DNA of 64,000 nt from Gordius sp. MW1 (GCA_964036665.1 OZ038527.1:27377901-27441900), one strand, 5' to 3'. Positions 1 through 12,155 are shown, counted from the stretch's first letter. Program-made: numbers and translations. The notes: generated by a model not told the origin, from the sequence alone.

Positions 1-540
1 TAAATTGTTTTATTATTTTACCCTTTAAATATAACTAGAGCTCAATTACAATTTTGTTTATAATATTGACCCAAAACTAATTTCAGCGTTTAAAACAGTA
101 AAGTCTCCAACAGATTTCATAATCCTTTTAAACTTAAATTATCTTGCCAGAATTAAAAAATGGGCGATTAAATAAGTGTATTTAAAATAACGTTTAGCAA
201 ATGACACTCATAATAAGGCTTATTCAAACTTTAATGTGGAAATAAATATAATAAAGCTGGCACAAAGTAGATATTAGGTTTATTTCAAACCATCCTAATG
301 AGGAGACGTCCATTAAAAACATAAATTGGATACTGCCTAACCAAATAAGAGTCGATAATGTTTGTACACAAATTTACTTTGCTTATCAAATATAAGCGCA
401 GCTTACTTGTCAAATTTTTAAATTAACTTTACGTCTGGTTTTAAAGATTTCTTGATTTTTTTAGTCATGAAATGATGTAGTTTTTCACAAAAAATTCTTA
501 TCTACCAAATTAAAGAACTCACTTAATGAAAAGAAATGAT
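1..540. other. AT-rich non-coding stretch
   Basis: No open frame, RNA gene or recognisable repeat was found here. Base composition is strongly AT-rich with short homopolymers. Confidence 0.5.
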
Positions 541-860
541 GGCAAATGTAAAGCCCTGCAGGGGCCGCGTGAAGCCCAACCCGGCCAAAGAAGGATTAGG
601 CCGGGCTTGGACTATTATTTATAAATAATGAAGTCTTGGGTTGGGTCAGTTGGGTCAACTCGACCATGGCCCAAATCTAATTCAACTAACTATTATGTTC
701 GAAAATAACAAAATTTTGCTTGAGATTGTTAATTAATAATAATCAAACATATTTATTTAAATTGTAAATAAATTTTACAATTAAATTGCATAAATATTAA
801 GTTTTTAAATATTGTCGGGACGGGCTTGGGTCGCGCCAATATTATTGGATATCACATCGT
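541..860. repeat. GC-rich hAT-MITE-like remnant
   Basis: The stretch opens with GGGGCCGCGTGAAGCCC and closes near GGGCTTGGGTCGCGCC, with an AT-rich middle. The same architecture and word use recur at about 54.79-55.07 kb. I infer a small non-autonomous DNA transposon relic. No clean target duplication was located, so its ends are approximate. Confidence 0.4.
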
Positions 861-2084
861 GCCGAGGCGAGTTTCGTGCAGAAGAAAATAATTTTATATG
901 GATCTAGGCATATGCTAATAGGCAAGGATTAGGGGAAACCTAATATTAAATAAAGGTAGTTATTATTAAATTTTAAATGTTTAGATCATATTTTTTAAAG
1001 TTGTATATCTTGGCAGGTTTAATAAAATTTAGAGGGACACATAATATATAAGAGACGACATGGATCAAAAGGTTCACAAGTTTTACAAACCTAATAATAT
1101 ATAGAAAGTTAAATTATCCAAAAATTTAATTTAAAAAAATTTGTGTAATTTTTACTCAAGAGTTTTCTGTAATTGCCATATAGTATTGTAGATTTAAACC
1201 AGTGCACAGTACCATTATCATATACAACCGGGTGATTTTCAATGAATTTTCTTCCGTCACAATAATTTGTATTACTTTTATGCCCAAGTCTAAATAAAAT
1301 CTTATTGAATATATGCAGTTTTACATTAAATTTAAATATACTTATAGCTTTAAATAAGTAGTTTTCCTAATTTTTAATATAAGCTTTGTTTTTAAATAAA
1401 GTGTTTGATTATATCGAAAATTGTCTTTACCTATAAATCAAGATTGTCGATTTCTTAACATATACTATACTGTATATGAATTAAAAGGCTAAGTCTAAGG
1501 ATCATAAGTTACAAGCATTTTAAAATCTCCTTAACAAATTTCAACTAAGACTGAAAGTAGTGATATGGTTTGCTAGGGCTTAAGTAGTCTAACCTACCTG
1601 TTAAAATTTATTATTAATTATGTCTGATTAGTGCTGAGTGCATTTAATTATATTATTACTTAAGCAAACGCAAACATATAGTAACATAGTTTAATGCATC
1701 TACATCGACAACTCTTTATTAGCAAGATAAGAGTTGTATTTAGTAATTAGTAATATTGCATGACTACAAAAATTTATTCAATAGATTAATAACCACAATA
1801 AAAAGGTTTAGTTTAAACAATAATATATTTTAGCCTTTCCTAAAATGTCCGGATTCAAATTAATGGGCTACTTAGGGTCCCAAATCTGTGTGCCAAAAGT
1901 GGAAGGTTGGCGTCAGTTTAGAAACCGGCTGTAAAAACCAACTCCAAACTAATGATAATGTCAAACAAAACTCTAGAGCAGAAACCTAGGGCGTGCTCCA
2001 CAAATAACGGCACTGCATCTTCCGCACGTGTGAAAAATACACTAAGGTACTACCTGACTCACAACGAAGGAGATTAGGAAAATT
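861..2084. other. AT-rich non-coding stretch
   Basis: No supported gene was found. The segment from about 1.85 kb to 2.08 kb leads into the LINE fragment that follows and may be its 5' untranslated part. Confidence 0.4.
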
Positions 2085-3300
2085 AGTTGTGGAAAGAATG
2101 CGAATAACGTGCTGGAATGTGGGCACGTTGACTGGATTGAGCATGGAGGTAGCACACATGCTAATAAGAAGAAAGGTACACATCGCCTGCCTACAGGAAA
2201 CAAGGTGGAACGAAATCACAGCTAGGGAGTTTAGAGAAGTATAAAAATCATTCTACAATGGGTCACCAAATTGTAGAAACGGGGTCGGTGTTTTAACCGA
2301 TTCGTTCAAGGACAAGATGATTAACGCTTTTTTCAAGTTATTGTGTGTGAAGGTTGCACATCAAGGGGACCTCCTAACCATTACCAAATTGGATGTGTGG
2401 CAAAGCTCTAAAATGCGTTCAGGAGCACCTTTCATGACCAATAAGAACCGGTCCTTTCCTTGTATCAGACATATTCTGCGATTCATTGGAAAGAAAATAC
2501 AAGGAATACGGCAGGAAGAAATGTAAGTTATTGGGGTGGATTTCAACGCTCACGAAAGGACAGATTGACTCGGATATGGAAGGCGCATAGTCCGTAGAAC
2601 AAAGAAGGGGGAAAACTTATTTAAGTATCTCAACATACGACATGGCGATCGCTAACACGTATTTTTAAAATTAAAAGCTCATATTGTGACAGTGGGAAGC
2701 ATTTTGTCAAATTGATTATCTGCTCATACGGCAAATATCATCAAAAAGCCTCCTCACTCTTAATTGCAAGGAAGTTGAAAAACGGCTTAGAAGACGATGA
2801 GGAAGGAGATGCAACTAAGGACATATAGGAAACAGCGAATTAACATATATTACAGATCAAAGGAGGCAAAGCTATGAATACAGAAATATGGTAATGGGAT
2901 CAATCGGTTAGGGATTTCATTGAAAGAAAGAGAATTCTATATTGATGGGCATAATTAAAAAGGTTGGGGTCAGGAGTATAGGGAGACAAGAACCGCAAAA
3001 AAGGCTGTTGCAGTAGCGAAGAATGCCGGGTATTCCAATATGGCAAACTAAACTATAAAAAGAGCGACAGGTTTATATACAAATTGGCCAAGATAAGGGA
3101 GAAGAAAAGTCACTCAGTCGGAGTCTTGATAATAATCAAATACGTGAAGGCAAGGAATTGATGGAAAGGATATTTTAAGGAATTAATGAATATTGCAAAA
3201 GACAAAGATTCGCTTTTGTTATTGAGCCAAACAAAGGTATGGTCAAACTAGGAGGATGGAGGGAGTCAAGCAGAATAAGATAATTATATAAAAATAAAGA
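2085..3300 (+). mobile_element. RTE-type LINE fragment, endonuclease plus partial RT, decayed
   Basis: From about 2.09 kb the + strand reads an AP-endonuclease-like start with the motifs CWNVGTLTG, IACLQETRW and NGVGV, typical of RTE-clade non-LTR retrotransposons. A stop codon interrupts it near 2.24 kb. A second piece (2.32-2.52 kb) carries LLCVKVAHQGDLLT. Further stops and frame changes follow. The part near 3.07-3.25 kb matches the fragment at 23.99-24.18 kb, including a shared 'ttggccaagataaggga'-like word. A related endonuclease copy lies on the minus strand at 51.25-52.14 kb. It is inactive: no frame is open across even one domain. Confidence 0.75.
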
Positions 3301-4150
3301 AAGAAAAAAGTGATGATACTTTCAAGAAAAGAAACTTTGTGGAATAAATATCCCTGTCAAACTTATTTGTAATAAACGTTTCTCGACATTTTCATTTTAT
3401 AATAAACGCTGACCCGGCAAAAGTTGTTTTGCTATATACATTAAGATTTCTAGAAGATGCTATAAGTGATGTGCATGCTCATCGTTATGCCTCGATCATA
3501 TATTGAGCGATTAAAATATAATTGTCCTATGGGAAATAATTCACGAACTTAATGTAGGAAGAATTAACACGCTAAACACAAAATATAAACACATAAAGCA
3601 AAGTACTTAACATCAAATTTTTTATTGCTTTGCTTTACACATTTTGCCTATATAAGTCAAATAAATTAATACATGCCTAAAGAATTATTTAATTTGTAAA
3701 TTGCCACAGGTTTGTTTTTTTATTAAAGGTGCTAAAAACTTTTTTTGGCCCTACCGCAAAATCACGATTCTGGCAAATGGCCGTTTTCGGACTTCAATCA
3801 AAACCCCAACCCGCCCTGAAAATCTGTTTTATTTTTGCGCCTGAACATAATTTAGCGCGTCCAGCTTTTCACTTATTTGGGCATACTACAATTCTTTTAT
3901 TTGAAATACAATTTTTTTTTAATATAATAAAATAATTAATTGAAGGATGGATAATTATTAAAAATATGCTTCTATGATCGACCATGTGATAATAATGGCA
4001 AAAATTGCATAATTTAAATTTTATTTATTTAATTTAAATAGTTTGTTAAACCCCAATAATTTTGATCGTATACTGTAACATTTTTTAAATATCTAATTCG
4101 AGAAAACTTCAACCTTGTATGTATGACGTCATTATTGTATATGATGCTAT
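3301..4150. other. AT-rich non-coding stretch
   Basis: No coding or RNA feature is supported. A short open frame at 3.73-3.94 kb has no recognisable motif and low-complexity ends, so I treat it as chance. Confidence 0.4.
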
Positions 4151-4154
4151 AAAT

Positions 4155-4290
4155 GAAACTGGCCGGGAAATGTCTATTTTTAAAACTAAAAGGAATTTTA
4201 GGATATTGAAAAAGCTATTTTACCCCTGCCCGCTGGGAACCTACGGGTAAAGTTTCGCGCGAAGCTGGTCGGTAGTTTTTGAATTTAGCC
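4155..4290 (-). repeat. Dispersed ~150-bp repeat, copy 1 of 3
   Basis: This segment contains ACCTACGGGTAAAGTTTCGC followed by a GC-rich stretch and a tail ending AATTTAGCCC. The same sequence in the opposite orientation occurs at about 15.90-16.07 kb and 17.46-17.61 kb. It is a short interspersed family of unknown class, with no ORF. Confidence 0.7.
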
Positions 4291-4330
4291 CTTACATACA
4301 TACATACACACACACATACATACATACACT
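4291..4330. repeat. CATA/CACA microsatellite
   Basis: A run of CATA units with an interspersed CACA tract is directly visible. Confidence 0.9.
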
Positions 4331-6590
4331 TTACTTTATATATCTAGATGTCCATCATTTAAAGAATTCTCAATATTATTAAATTTGTTTGAATGAAAAG
4401 TGTTAAATTTGAAGGGTTGATGTCCTTTGCAATATCAATTCCGGAATTTAAACTTGTTTATATCCTAAGATAAATTTTATTTTCAAATTATAATCAATAA
4501 AAACCACCATAATGAAAATTTATTAATACATGAAAATACATACAGGAGTACATGAGTGCCATTATGTGGGTTAAAAGGTGCAAAATTACGGTCCTGAACC
4601 TCACAAATACTATTTGTCTCACGCCAAAATATTTTTCTATTTTAATATTTAACATATTTTACTGCCTAATATGTTATTATTTAATTGTACTCACAATACT
4701 AGCATGTCTAGGAAGTTTTACGTGATCGGGCTTGTGTTAAGATTAACGATCATTGCGCTCTTTTGATCTCCACACATTCCGTCCAGGTATGCTGTCGCTA
4801 GATAATATAAATTTGGTAAAAGGTAAAATTAATGATGAGTTAAATATTAGCCCTCCATGGTATAATTTAATTTTGCAACATTAGCAATTAACTTTGATGT
4901 GTGAAGCGGAAACTAGACTTGCCATTTTTTTAATGCTTAAGGCATAAAAATTTAAACCTTTACCCTATATTATGTGATCCTCTACAATCTGTTGGAAGTA
5001 TTTTTAGCTTTTAAGTATTAAATTTATAGCAAAAATTAGGTCAATTTATTTTCTATTTTGAAATGTTATAAAAAGTCTTAGGTTATATACACCAATCAAA
5101 CGAAGAGTTAAATATTTCAGCCTTTGTACAAAGCTAGCTATCACAACCTTTTAAAAGATGTATAACAGATAGCGCAAATTGGCCGCCAAATATTATACAA
5201 ACAAAATGGTACTATAAAAATATTTTGATATAGAGTATAGTAATTTTTTGTAGATTAGATTATTTTGAAAAGGTGAATGAAACATATTGAACTAGTTAGA
5301 TATCAACAACAGTATTTTAAAATAGATATTATTGACACATTTCATAAAATTTAAAAATGTAAAAACTGTAATGATATTAAAATTAATCTAATAGATCATT
5401 TATCAGAATACATAAATATTGTATTAATACTCAATTTGTTAGTTGGGAATTAATGATAAAGTAAAGAAGTATATAATGTACCCTCTCAAACAAGGTCAAT
5501 TATGAATGATAATTTGTTAAAGATGGGTAAAACATTCCAGGTCTGAAATGAAAGGAACGCCTGAAATTTTTCATTCCAGGTCTGAAATGAAAGGAACGCC
5601 TGAAATTTTTTAAAAATATCATATATCTTGTAATATCTTACTTATTTATGGAATCAAAACCTTTTTTCTATACCTCTCCTGTTCGAACAAAACGGCACAG
5701 CGCAAAACGACATTATATGATATAAGACGGTAGTGTCCAAAGTGGAGGCAAATTCCACACACAATTTGCCATATGGAACATATTGCATGTGCAGTCTATG
5801 TAGTCTATGTATACATCTTCAAATCCAAAACAAATATGTGGTAATTTTAAACAATACTAAATTTAAAAAGCAAGGTCTAAAAATTTGTGAAAAACTATTT
5901 ATGCGAATATATATCTAAATCTAATTATCAATTAACATTTATATAATATATCTTTTATCATGAAGAAAACAAATGTTAAAAAGCATTATATATAATGGAT
6001 TTCGTAATCTCATAACTGTGTAAGGTTTTGTAAATGCAAAAATGTAAATTGCGAGCTTAAAAAACAATCTATTTAAACGAAGTTTTGTTTTGTTTCCGCT
6101 CTAGCTACGGCGAGGTGAGTAAAATAAATAGAATTTAGGCGTGGCTACTTATTTAAAAATATCACTATAAGGAAACACCATGTGGCTTTCTCTTATTTAA
6201 TATAAGTAAGTTTTTAAGGTGTATCACTTTTTAAAATATAATTGCATATATTAAAGTTTTTAAAATAGGTGTTCCCTTTAAAATGATACCCAAAATTTTC
6301 ATAATTATTTTATAAGCTAGTGGGGAGTTGAAGAGGTCAACTCCACCCAATCCCCTTTGGTCACAAAATATTCTCAATATTTTATTTATAAAAATTAATA
6401 CTAATAAAATTTATTTCTTCTTTATAGTCAATTTGAACCCTCAGTCGTGGAAAGATTGAGTAACGGCCCTGTCAGCTTTTATTTTGTCCATTTGCCATTT
6501 ACACTTAAAGGATTTAAATCATTCGCCTTTCTTTTTGTTCGAATTTTGTTGACCAATTAACACCCATTTCCGCCTTGAGTCATTAATTAG
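4331..6590. other. AT-rich non-coding stretch with one tandem duplication
   Basis: No gene is supported. The only structure I noted is the tandem 40-bp duplication at 5.53-5.61 kb, listed separately. The small open frame at 5.73-5.92 kb has no family resemblance. Confidence 0.4.
5532..5611. repeat. Two tandem 40-bp units
   Basis: The unit beginning CATTCCAGGTCTGAAATGAA occurs twice back to back and is essentially identical in both copies. Confidence 0.9.
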
Positions 6591-6599
6591 TCATATCTC

Positions 6600-6890
6600 A
6601 AGCTCCACGATATAATAACATAAATGCAATGAAAAAATAAGGAGATATCTAAGTACAACCTCTATGAAGACAAAGCTGGTACTAAATAGACAAAGAAGGT
6701 ATGGCCATTTAGAGAGGAGTGGAAAGAGAATTGGGGAGATAAATTTGGCAGGAAATGAAAAAGAGGACGCCCATAGGTGGAATGAAAAAATAAGGCACGA
6801 TATGATAACCACAAGATAAATAAAGATCTGTGTAAACATAGAGACAATAGGAAATTTGTGTCTAGGTTATAAAAATCTTAGACTAGAAGA
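6600..6890 (+). mobile_element. RTE-type LINE C-terminal fragment
   Basis: The + strand can be read as the end of an RTE reverse transcriptase: a GHLERS-like motif, then a basic KRGRP-like stretch and a final segment resembling DKICVNIETIG. The minus-strand fragment at 43.41-43.83 kb encodes the same region with GHVERRDDSYVG and RRSGRPKLTW. Frameshifts break it. Assignment is by resemblance to that copy and to known RTE C-termini. Confidence 0.55.
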
Positions 6891-7091
6891 AGATTTAAGC
6901 TACCAGCCTATAGTAATAATCAATTCTCAATCACAAATTAAAAATTAGGTGGGACCTGGCAAGAGGCTCCGTTCTTGACCCTGTTGAGGGCAGGGCTGAG
7001 CCACTCCGACTATCCGTCCCCAAACCCCTTATTTTGTCCTTCAGACTTGCGCGTTTCTTACAAAACCCTTCAATGCTCCGTATAAACGTAT

Positions 7092-7099
7092 CACATTTG
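7092..7099. repeat. 8-bp target site duplication of outer hAT (left)
   Basis: CACATTTG lies directly before the terminal TAGTGATGTC and recurs at 11829-11836 directly after the right terminus. An 8-bp duplication is the hAT signature. Confidence 0.9.
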
Positions 7100-7762
7100 T
7101 AGTGATGTCGGTCTCGTCTCGTCTCGAAAAATCGCGACGAGACGAGAATTTGAAAAATTGAGTCGAAATCGAGACCAGAATTCTTACATCGAGACGAGAT
7201 TTTATCAGCGAGTCTCGGCTTTAATTTTTATTTTTAATTATTGAAAGTTAATTTAGCTAATGAGATTTGCATTTAAGATATTAAATGCAAATTAATGTGA
7301 TTTTTAAACTTTTGATTTTTAATTACTTACGCACCTAATTATTATCCGCTTCGCGCAAATTTTAAATCTGTATTATAATCTTATTCAATAGACAACATAG
7401 TAAGTGGCCCTTAGGGTATGTGAACAATTAATTACGTATTTAATACTTATTTGTATAGCATTATTATATAATATAATAACTTTAGACCTATAATGAGTTT
7501 ATGTGCAACGAGTTCACCATCCAACTCAAAAAAGAGCAAGCTGCTCAAACATTTCACAGTATTTAAAATGAATCAAATAAAATGGAAAAATGGAAATTGT
7601 GCTTTAAAGCAGTAAAATGACTGATAGCAATACTTGAGGTCTTCAACGACATCTTAAATGTTACCATCATAAGGATTACTATACTTTAACCTACTCAAGT
7701 TAAAAAGGTATTAAACATATTATTTAAAAAAGACTAAATAATTGTATATATTATATAATTAG

Positions 7763-7987
7763 TTGATTAACAAAAATAATTATCCCGATCTAGCAGCAAT
7801 GGCTAGAGATTTTCTAAGCACCCCGGCGACCTTGGTGCCCGCCGAAAGATTGTTTTCAATCACGTCTCTGACTATTCGAAAACAACGTTATAGATTAACT
7901 CATGAATCTGTCAGGAGTTTGCTATGCCTAGACTCATGGCACACCTCAACAATTTTCAACTTCATAACATTTTACGTCAAAATGTAA
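7763..7987 (+). pseudogene. hAT transposase C-terminal dimerisation domain
   Basis: The frame encodes YPDLAAMARDFLSTPAT and then PAERLFS, followed by RKQRYRLTHESV and LLCLDSW. This is the conserved C-terminal block that mediates dimerisation in hAT transposases, such as the C-termini of ZBED-like and hobo/Ac proteins. The family protein is usually 600-700 residues; only about 70 remain here, preceded within 100 bp by a damaged BED zinc finger. The reading frame has no ATG at its head, which fits an internal exon-like remnant. It is part of the outer hAT element and cannot be functional alone. Confidence 0.85.
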
Positions 7988-8722
7988 GCTTGGCAAATGC
8001 ATTGAAATATACTAAATTTTTTGCAAAATGCTACAATTTATCAATAAATTAAAATATATCAACATAAGATTTATTAGTACGTAATTATTTTATGCAAAAA
8101 TTAATAATGAATGAATTAAGTAAATATTTTGTTATATATAAAGGTATGTCACACTATAATAGAATTGTTTAAATGTTATATTTAACAACTTTAATTAAAT
8201 TATATATGTGCAATTAGCGTAAGATCTCAAACTTTTATGTGCTTCCAACAACATTGCCTATTTTATTGTATTTGCAATGATAATTACTTGATGTATATAA
8301 TGTTAATATTTGTAAAAGCTTACTCTCGCATTTTTGTCATTATTTAAATGTTATTATATAAGATCTCAATAAATTGATAATGTTAAAATATGATGATATT
8401 ATTGAACTTTTTACTTTTATTGGGCCTTAGCCAGGAAATAAAAGTTATTAGCAACTTTATACCTTCGCGTCAAGTAGTTATAACACCCATATTAATAATT
8501 TCTACCTTATGTTACTCATCTAGTTTGTGTTTTGGGGTTTGAGGTAAAAAGTGGTTTCATTATGACCAATTTATACCTCATATAATAATTTATAAGAGCC
8601 AGAAAAAAATATATATGATATAATTATTTTTGAAAGTCGAGCGAGATTTTTCTAGGCCGAGACGAGATTTTAATAATCGCACCCGAGACGAGACAAGATC
8701 TTGTTTCCGAGACCGAGACGAG

Positions 8723-8730
8723 ATCGAAAC
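8723..8730. repeat. 8-bp target site duplication of inner hAT-type element (left)
   Basis: ATCGAAAC precedes TAGAGATCTGC and recurs at 11817-11824 after GGATCTCTA. Confidence 0.9.
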
Positions 8731-9494
8731 TAGAGATCTGCAACGGGCCGTTTTTATAAGGTCGGCCCGTCCGTACCCGTTTTCAAAACTTCAAGGCCCG
8801 TCCGAGCCCGCCCGTAATTTTTTTTCAACACTTCAGGCCCGTCCGTAAATTTTATAGGCCCGTCCAAGTCCGTCCGTAAATTGTTCAGGCCCGTTCGTAC
8901 CCGTTTAGAAAAACGTCAGGCCCGCCAAAACTCGTTCAAATTTTTTTTAAAAAACTCTGCGCCCCGTCCTATCAAAAATTTCACAAAGTTTTATTCTATT
9001 TTTTGACATATTTATAAAAAAACATCAATAATTATGATGTAAAAATAATAAATTATCAATTATTTCTGGAATTAATACACCTAAAATATTTCAATGTAGT
9101 ACTACCATTAAATTACTTTAAAAAATTACGTGAGAATATTCCACTTTCAACAATTTTCTTTTATTTGATTAATTTAAATTAATACACCTAAGAAGTTAGA
9201 ATATTACCATTAAATTAAAATACTCTAATGAAATTACATGAGAATATTAAACTTTCAATAAGTAGTTTTCATTGATTTGATTAATTTATATCAGTTAATA
9301 CACCTAAGTTTTAGATTAGAACAAAAACATTTATTAAATTAGATGGCCCTAATAATTATACAAGTAAAATTTGTGCTAAAATTAAAAACAAGAATTTTAA
9401 TTTTGGTGCATTGTAACGTAATTGAACTTAATTATTAAAGACTATACGAAGCTATAATCTTAAATTATGTAAACAAAAATCTATAGCAAATAGA

Positions 9495-11402
9495 AACTCG
9501 GGCCTTCGGCCCTCGTGGGAAGGGGGAGAAGGGAAGGGAAGAGGGGAAGGGAAGAGGGGAAGGGAAGGGGGGACGACTCATCTGTACTTCGTATAAATGT
9601 ATCATATTTGCTATGCAATTTATGGGCGAGAAAGGTGGGAAGGGGCGAGAATGCCTATAGGGGGGTATTAAATGCCTAATGATTAATAAATTATTTATAC
9701 AAATTTTCCATTATAGGCAAAATGTAATAACGGCAAAATGTAATATAGGCAAGGGTTAGATTTAGTGTTTGCATCTAGTTGCGTATTACATTAGTTTTTA
9801 TGGCCTTTAGTGATTATGGGTCTAACAAACATTATATTATAAAACAACACAATGTTAAGAATTTGCAGAATTGTTGGGAGAAATTTTTTGTTGAATTTGA
9901 ACAATTTTTAATTAAAAAAATCAAAAATTTGGCCAATGGTCACTTTTTCTCTATTGGTCAGTACCCACAGATACTCTATAAGTCAATGATAGCCAAAAAA
10001 AAGGAAAAAAAAATTTTCGAAACACATTTTGGCCAATGGTCATTTTTTTCCATTGGTCAGCAGCCAGGACACGGTAAAAGTGGATATAAATTCATAATAG
10101 TAAAAAAAAACGAAAAAAAAAATTTCGAATCACATTTTGGCCAATGGTCATTTTTTTCCATTGGTCAGCAGGCAGGACACGGTAAAAGTGGATATAAATT
10201 TATAATAGTCAAAAAAAAACGAAAAAACAATTTTCGAATCACATTTTGGTCAATGGTCATTTTATTCCATTGGTCAGCAGCCTGCGGACGGCCAAAAAGT
10301 CATAATAGCAATGGTAGGAACAGGAACAATCATAATAGTCAAAAAAAAACGAAAAAAATAATTTCGATTCACATTTTGGCCAATGGTCATTTTTTCCATT
10401 GGTCAGCAGCCAACGGACGGCCAAAAAGTCATAATAGCAATGGTAGTAACAGGAACAATCATAATAGTAAAAAAAAAACGAACAAATAAACTCGGATTCA
10501 CATTTTGGCCAATGGTCATTTTTTTCATTGGTCAGCAGCCAGCGGACGGCCAAAAAGTCTTATTATCAATGATAGTAACAAGAACAATCATAAGAGTCAA
10601 AAAAAACTCCGGGATTCTAACCCCAAAACTAGTTAAATTGCATAGCAATTAGAAGTAAACATCTTTTATTTATGTTTATTATATAACATTGGTCAGCAGC
10701 CAGCGGACGGCCAAAAAGTCATAATAGCAATGGTAGAAACAGGAACAATCATAATAGTCAAAAAAAAACGAAAAAAATAATTTCGATTCACATTTTGGCC
10801 AATGGTCATTTTTTTCATTGGTCAGCAGCCAGCGGACGGCCAAAAATTCTTATTATCAATGATAGTAACAAGAACAATCATAAGAGTCAAAAAAAACTCC
10901 GGGATTCTAACCCCAAAACTAGTTAAATTACATAGCAATTAAAAAGTAAACAACTTTTATTTATGTTTATTATATAACTAGTTAAATTGCATAGCATTAA
11001 AAGTAAACAACTTTTATCTATGTTTATTATATAACAAAAACTAGTTAAATTGCATAGCAATTAAAAGTAAACAACTTTTATTTATGCTTATTATATAACT
11101 AGTTAAATTGCATAGCAATTAAAAGTAAACAACTTTTATTTATGTTTATTATATAATAGATAATTTAACAAATCTTATATATAACACAGCGAGGGAGATA
11201 GAGATGAGGGGTGGGGCACCTCTTATGCATAGCAATTAAAAATAACACAGCGAGGGAGATAGAGATGAGGGGTGGGGCACCTCTTTCTCATGCATAGCAA
11301 TTAAAAATCGATAACCTAATATACCCAATGCAAATAGATAGGGTAACGGACAACGGACAACGGACAACCAAAAACGAGCCCATAAATTGCATAGCAATTA
11401 AT
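9495..11402 (+). repeat. Composite repeat unit, full copy 1
   Basis: In order: a GC hairpin head (ACTCGGGCCTTCGGCCCTCG); a purine-rich GGGAAGGGGGAGAAGG tract; a block ending in CCTATAGGGGGGTATTA; the start of a conserved short ORF; seven hairpin modules; tRNA T-arm-like pieces (CCGGGATTCTAACCCC); direct repeats of AACTAGTTAAATTGCATAGC; GATAGAGATGAGGGGTGGGG blocks; and an ACGGACAACGGACAACC tract ending in CATAAATTGCATAGCAATTA. A second full unit is at 19.3-21.07 kb and partial units lie between. It matches no transposon class I know. Confidence 0.8.
9800..10489 (+). CDS. Repeat-borne ORF, copy 1, function unknown
   Basis: From the first ATG the frame reads a head of about 50 residues (MAFSDYGSNKHYIIKQHN at the start), then passes in frame through the hairpin modules, giving repeats of the type HFGQWSFFSIGQQPGHGKSG and finally low-complexity N/K-rich sequence. 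The head is nearly identical in the copies at 12.69 kb and 19.58 kb; the third has lost the ATG through a 9-bp deletion. I recognise no family. The repeat part is probably an accidental open frame through hairpin DNA. The head may be a remnant of a once-coding segment. Evidence for translation is nil. Confidence 0.25.
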   Translation: MAFSDYGSNKHYIIKQHNVKNLQNCWEKFFVEFEQFLIKKIKNLANGHFFSIGQYPQILYKSMIAKKKEKKIFETHFGQWSFFSIGQQPGHGKSGYKFIIVKKNEKKNFESHFGQWSFFSIGQQAGHGKSGYKFIIVKKKRKNNFRITFWSMVILFHWSAACGRPKSHNSNGRNRNNHNSQKKTKKIISIHILANGHFFHWSAANGRPKSHNSNGSNRNNHNSKKKTNK

Positions 11403-11836
11403 AAAAATATTTTAAAGTCAAATTTAGCGCTTGAAAAAGGAATGACTGCTACAGGATATACAAAAATTAGAGGTTAAAAGAATAGAGCAATTAATAATTA
11501 TATTTTATAAAAATTATATATTTATATAATTGTCTGACTTTTAAGAACCTTTGTAATCCATGACCGTTAATATAATCTCTGGCCCGTTCAAGCCCGTTTA
11601 TAAAATGCCAGGCCCGTTCAAGCCCGTTTATAAAATGCCAGGCCCGTTCAAGCCCGTTAAAAAAATCTCAGGCCCGCCCGAGCCCGTTCCATGAATTGTT
11701 AAGCCCGTCCGGGCCCGGCCCGTTGAAATTTTTATGATACAAAGCCCGTCCGTACCCGCCCGCGGGACGGGCTTTTAGGCCCGTCCGCGGCCCGGGCCTG
11801 CCCGTGCGGATCTCTAATCGAAACACTACACATTTG

Positions 11837-11990
11837 CTATGAAATATAAAGGACGGGGGGGGGGGGAAGGGAGGGGGGTCGTGGAAGTGATGAAGGGATG
11901 GGGCAAGAGGCGAGTAAGGAGACAAAAAGCAAATTCATAATTTAACATGTAAAATTACAAAAAAATAAAGGTCAATTAGTCGGGTAGGGG
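11837..11990. other. Host sequence between hAT and small MITE
   Basis: A poly-G run and purine-rich GGGAAGGGAGGGGGG tract resembling the composite-repeat head follow the outer hAT. No gene. Confidence 0.4.
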
Positions 11991-12147
11991 CATGGGCGTA
12001 GCCAGGGGAGGCAGGGAAATGGCGAGAAAAAAAATTTTCAATGCAAAAAGCCTTAAAAATTAAAAAATTTATGGTTTGCCCCCCCCCCCTAATTAAACTT
12101 TTGAACGTTTCGCCCCCCCCCCAATCCAAAACATGGCTACGCCAATG
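11991..12147. mobile_element. 157-bp MITE with CATGGGCGTAGCC ends
   Basis: The ends are CATGGGCGTAGCCAGGGG and GGCTACGCCAATG in inverted orientation. The perfect 8-bp duplication GGTAGGGG occupies 11983-11990 and 12148-12155. Related copies are at 28092-28231 and 63150-63315. The interior carries poly-C runs and no ORF. Confidence 0.85.
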
Positions 12148-12155
12148 GGTAGGGG

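Larger units (their letters stand above)
8731..11816. mobile_element. Inner non-autonomous hAT-type element (3.1 kb)
   Basis: The termini are TAGAGATCTGCAACGGGC and, reversed, TAGAGATCCGCACGGGC. The flanks carry a perfect ATCGAAAC duplication. Both ends hold arrays of short GGCCCGTCC/GAGCCCG words separated by AT-rich spacers (8.74-8.97 kb and 11.57-11.81 kb). The interior (9.5-11.4 kb) is one full copy of the composite repeat unit. No transposase was seen. The MITE at 22559-22977 and the half-element at 46974 begin with related TAGAGAT..GCA ends. Confidence 0.88.
7100..11828 (+). mobile_element. Outer hAT transposon, internally deleted, carrying a nested element
   Basis: The left end is TAGTGATGTCGG and the right end is CGAAACACTA. 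Both subterminal regions are rich in GAGACGAGA-type words, and the element is flanked by the perfect duplication CACATTTG. Inside, on the + strand, a broken BED zinc finger (about 7.56-7.69 kb, with GLQRHLKCYH) is followed closely by the hAT C-terminal dimerisation domain (7.76-7.99 kb), so most of the transposase between them is missing. A second element (8731-11816) is inserted 12 bp before the right terminus. The outer element sits in a copy of the composite repeat's 'tataaacgtatcatatttgctatg' segment, seen intact at 9.59 and 16.91 kb. Confidence 0.88.

Noticed and set aside
1986..2219. Minus-strand open frame of 77 codons
   Set aside because: It is the complement of the LINE endonuclease remnant on the + strand.
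6591..6847. Two minus-strand hydrophobic open frames resembling membrane proteins
   Set aside because: They are the complement of a purine-rich RTE C-terminal fragment, which makes the opposite strand look rich in Phe, Leu and Ser.
10257..10553. Minus-strand open frames across the hairpin modules (also at 13.23, 15.35 and 20.07 kb)
   Set aside because: They are the complement of the inverted-repeat modules; the hairpins make both strands open in similar ways.
9900..10600. Regular repeats with hairpins, first considered as a CRISPR-like array
   Set aside because: The repeated part is as long as the whole unit with no unique spacers, the context is an animal genome, and no cas genes exist.
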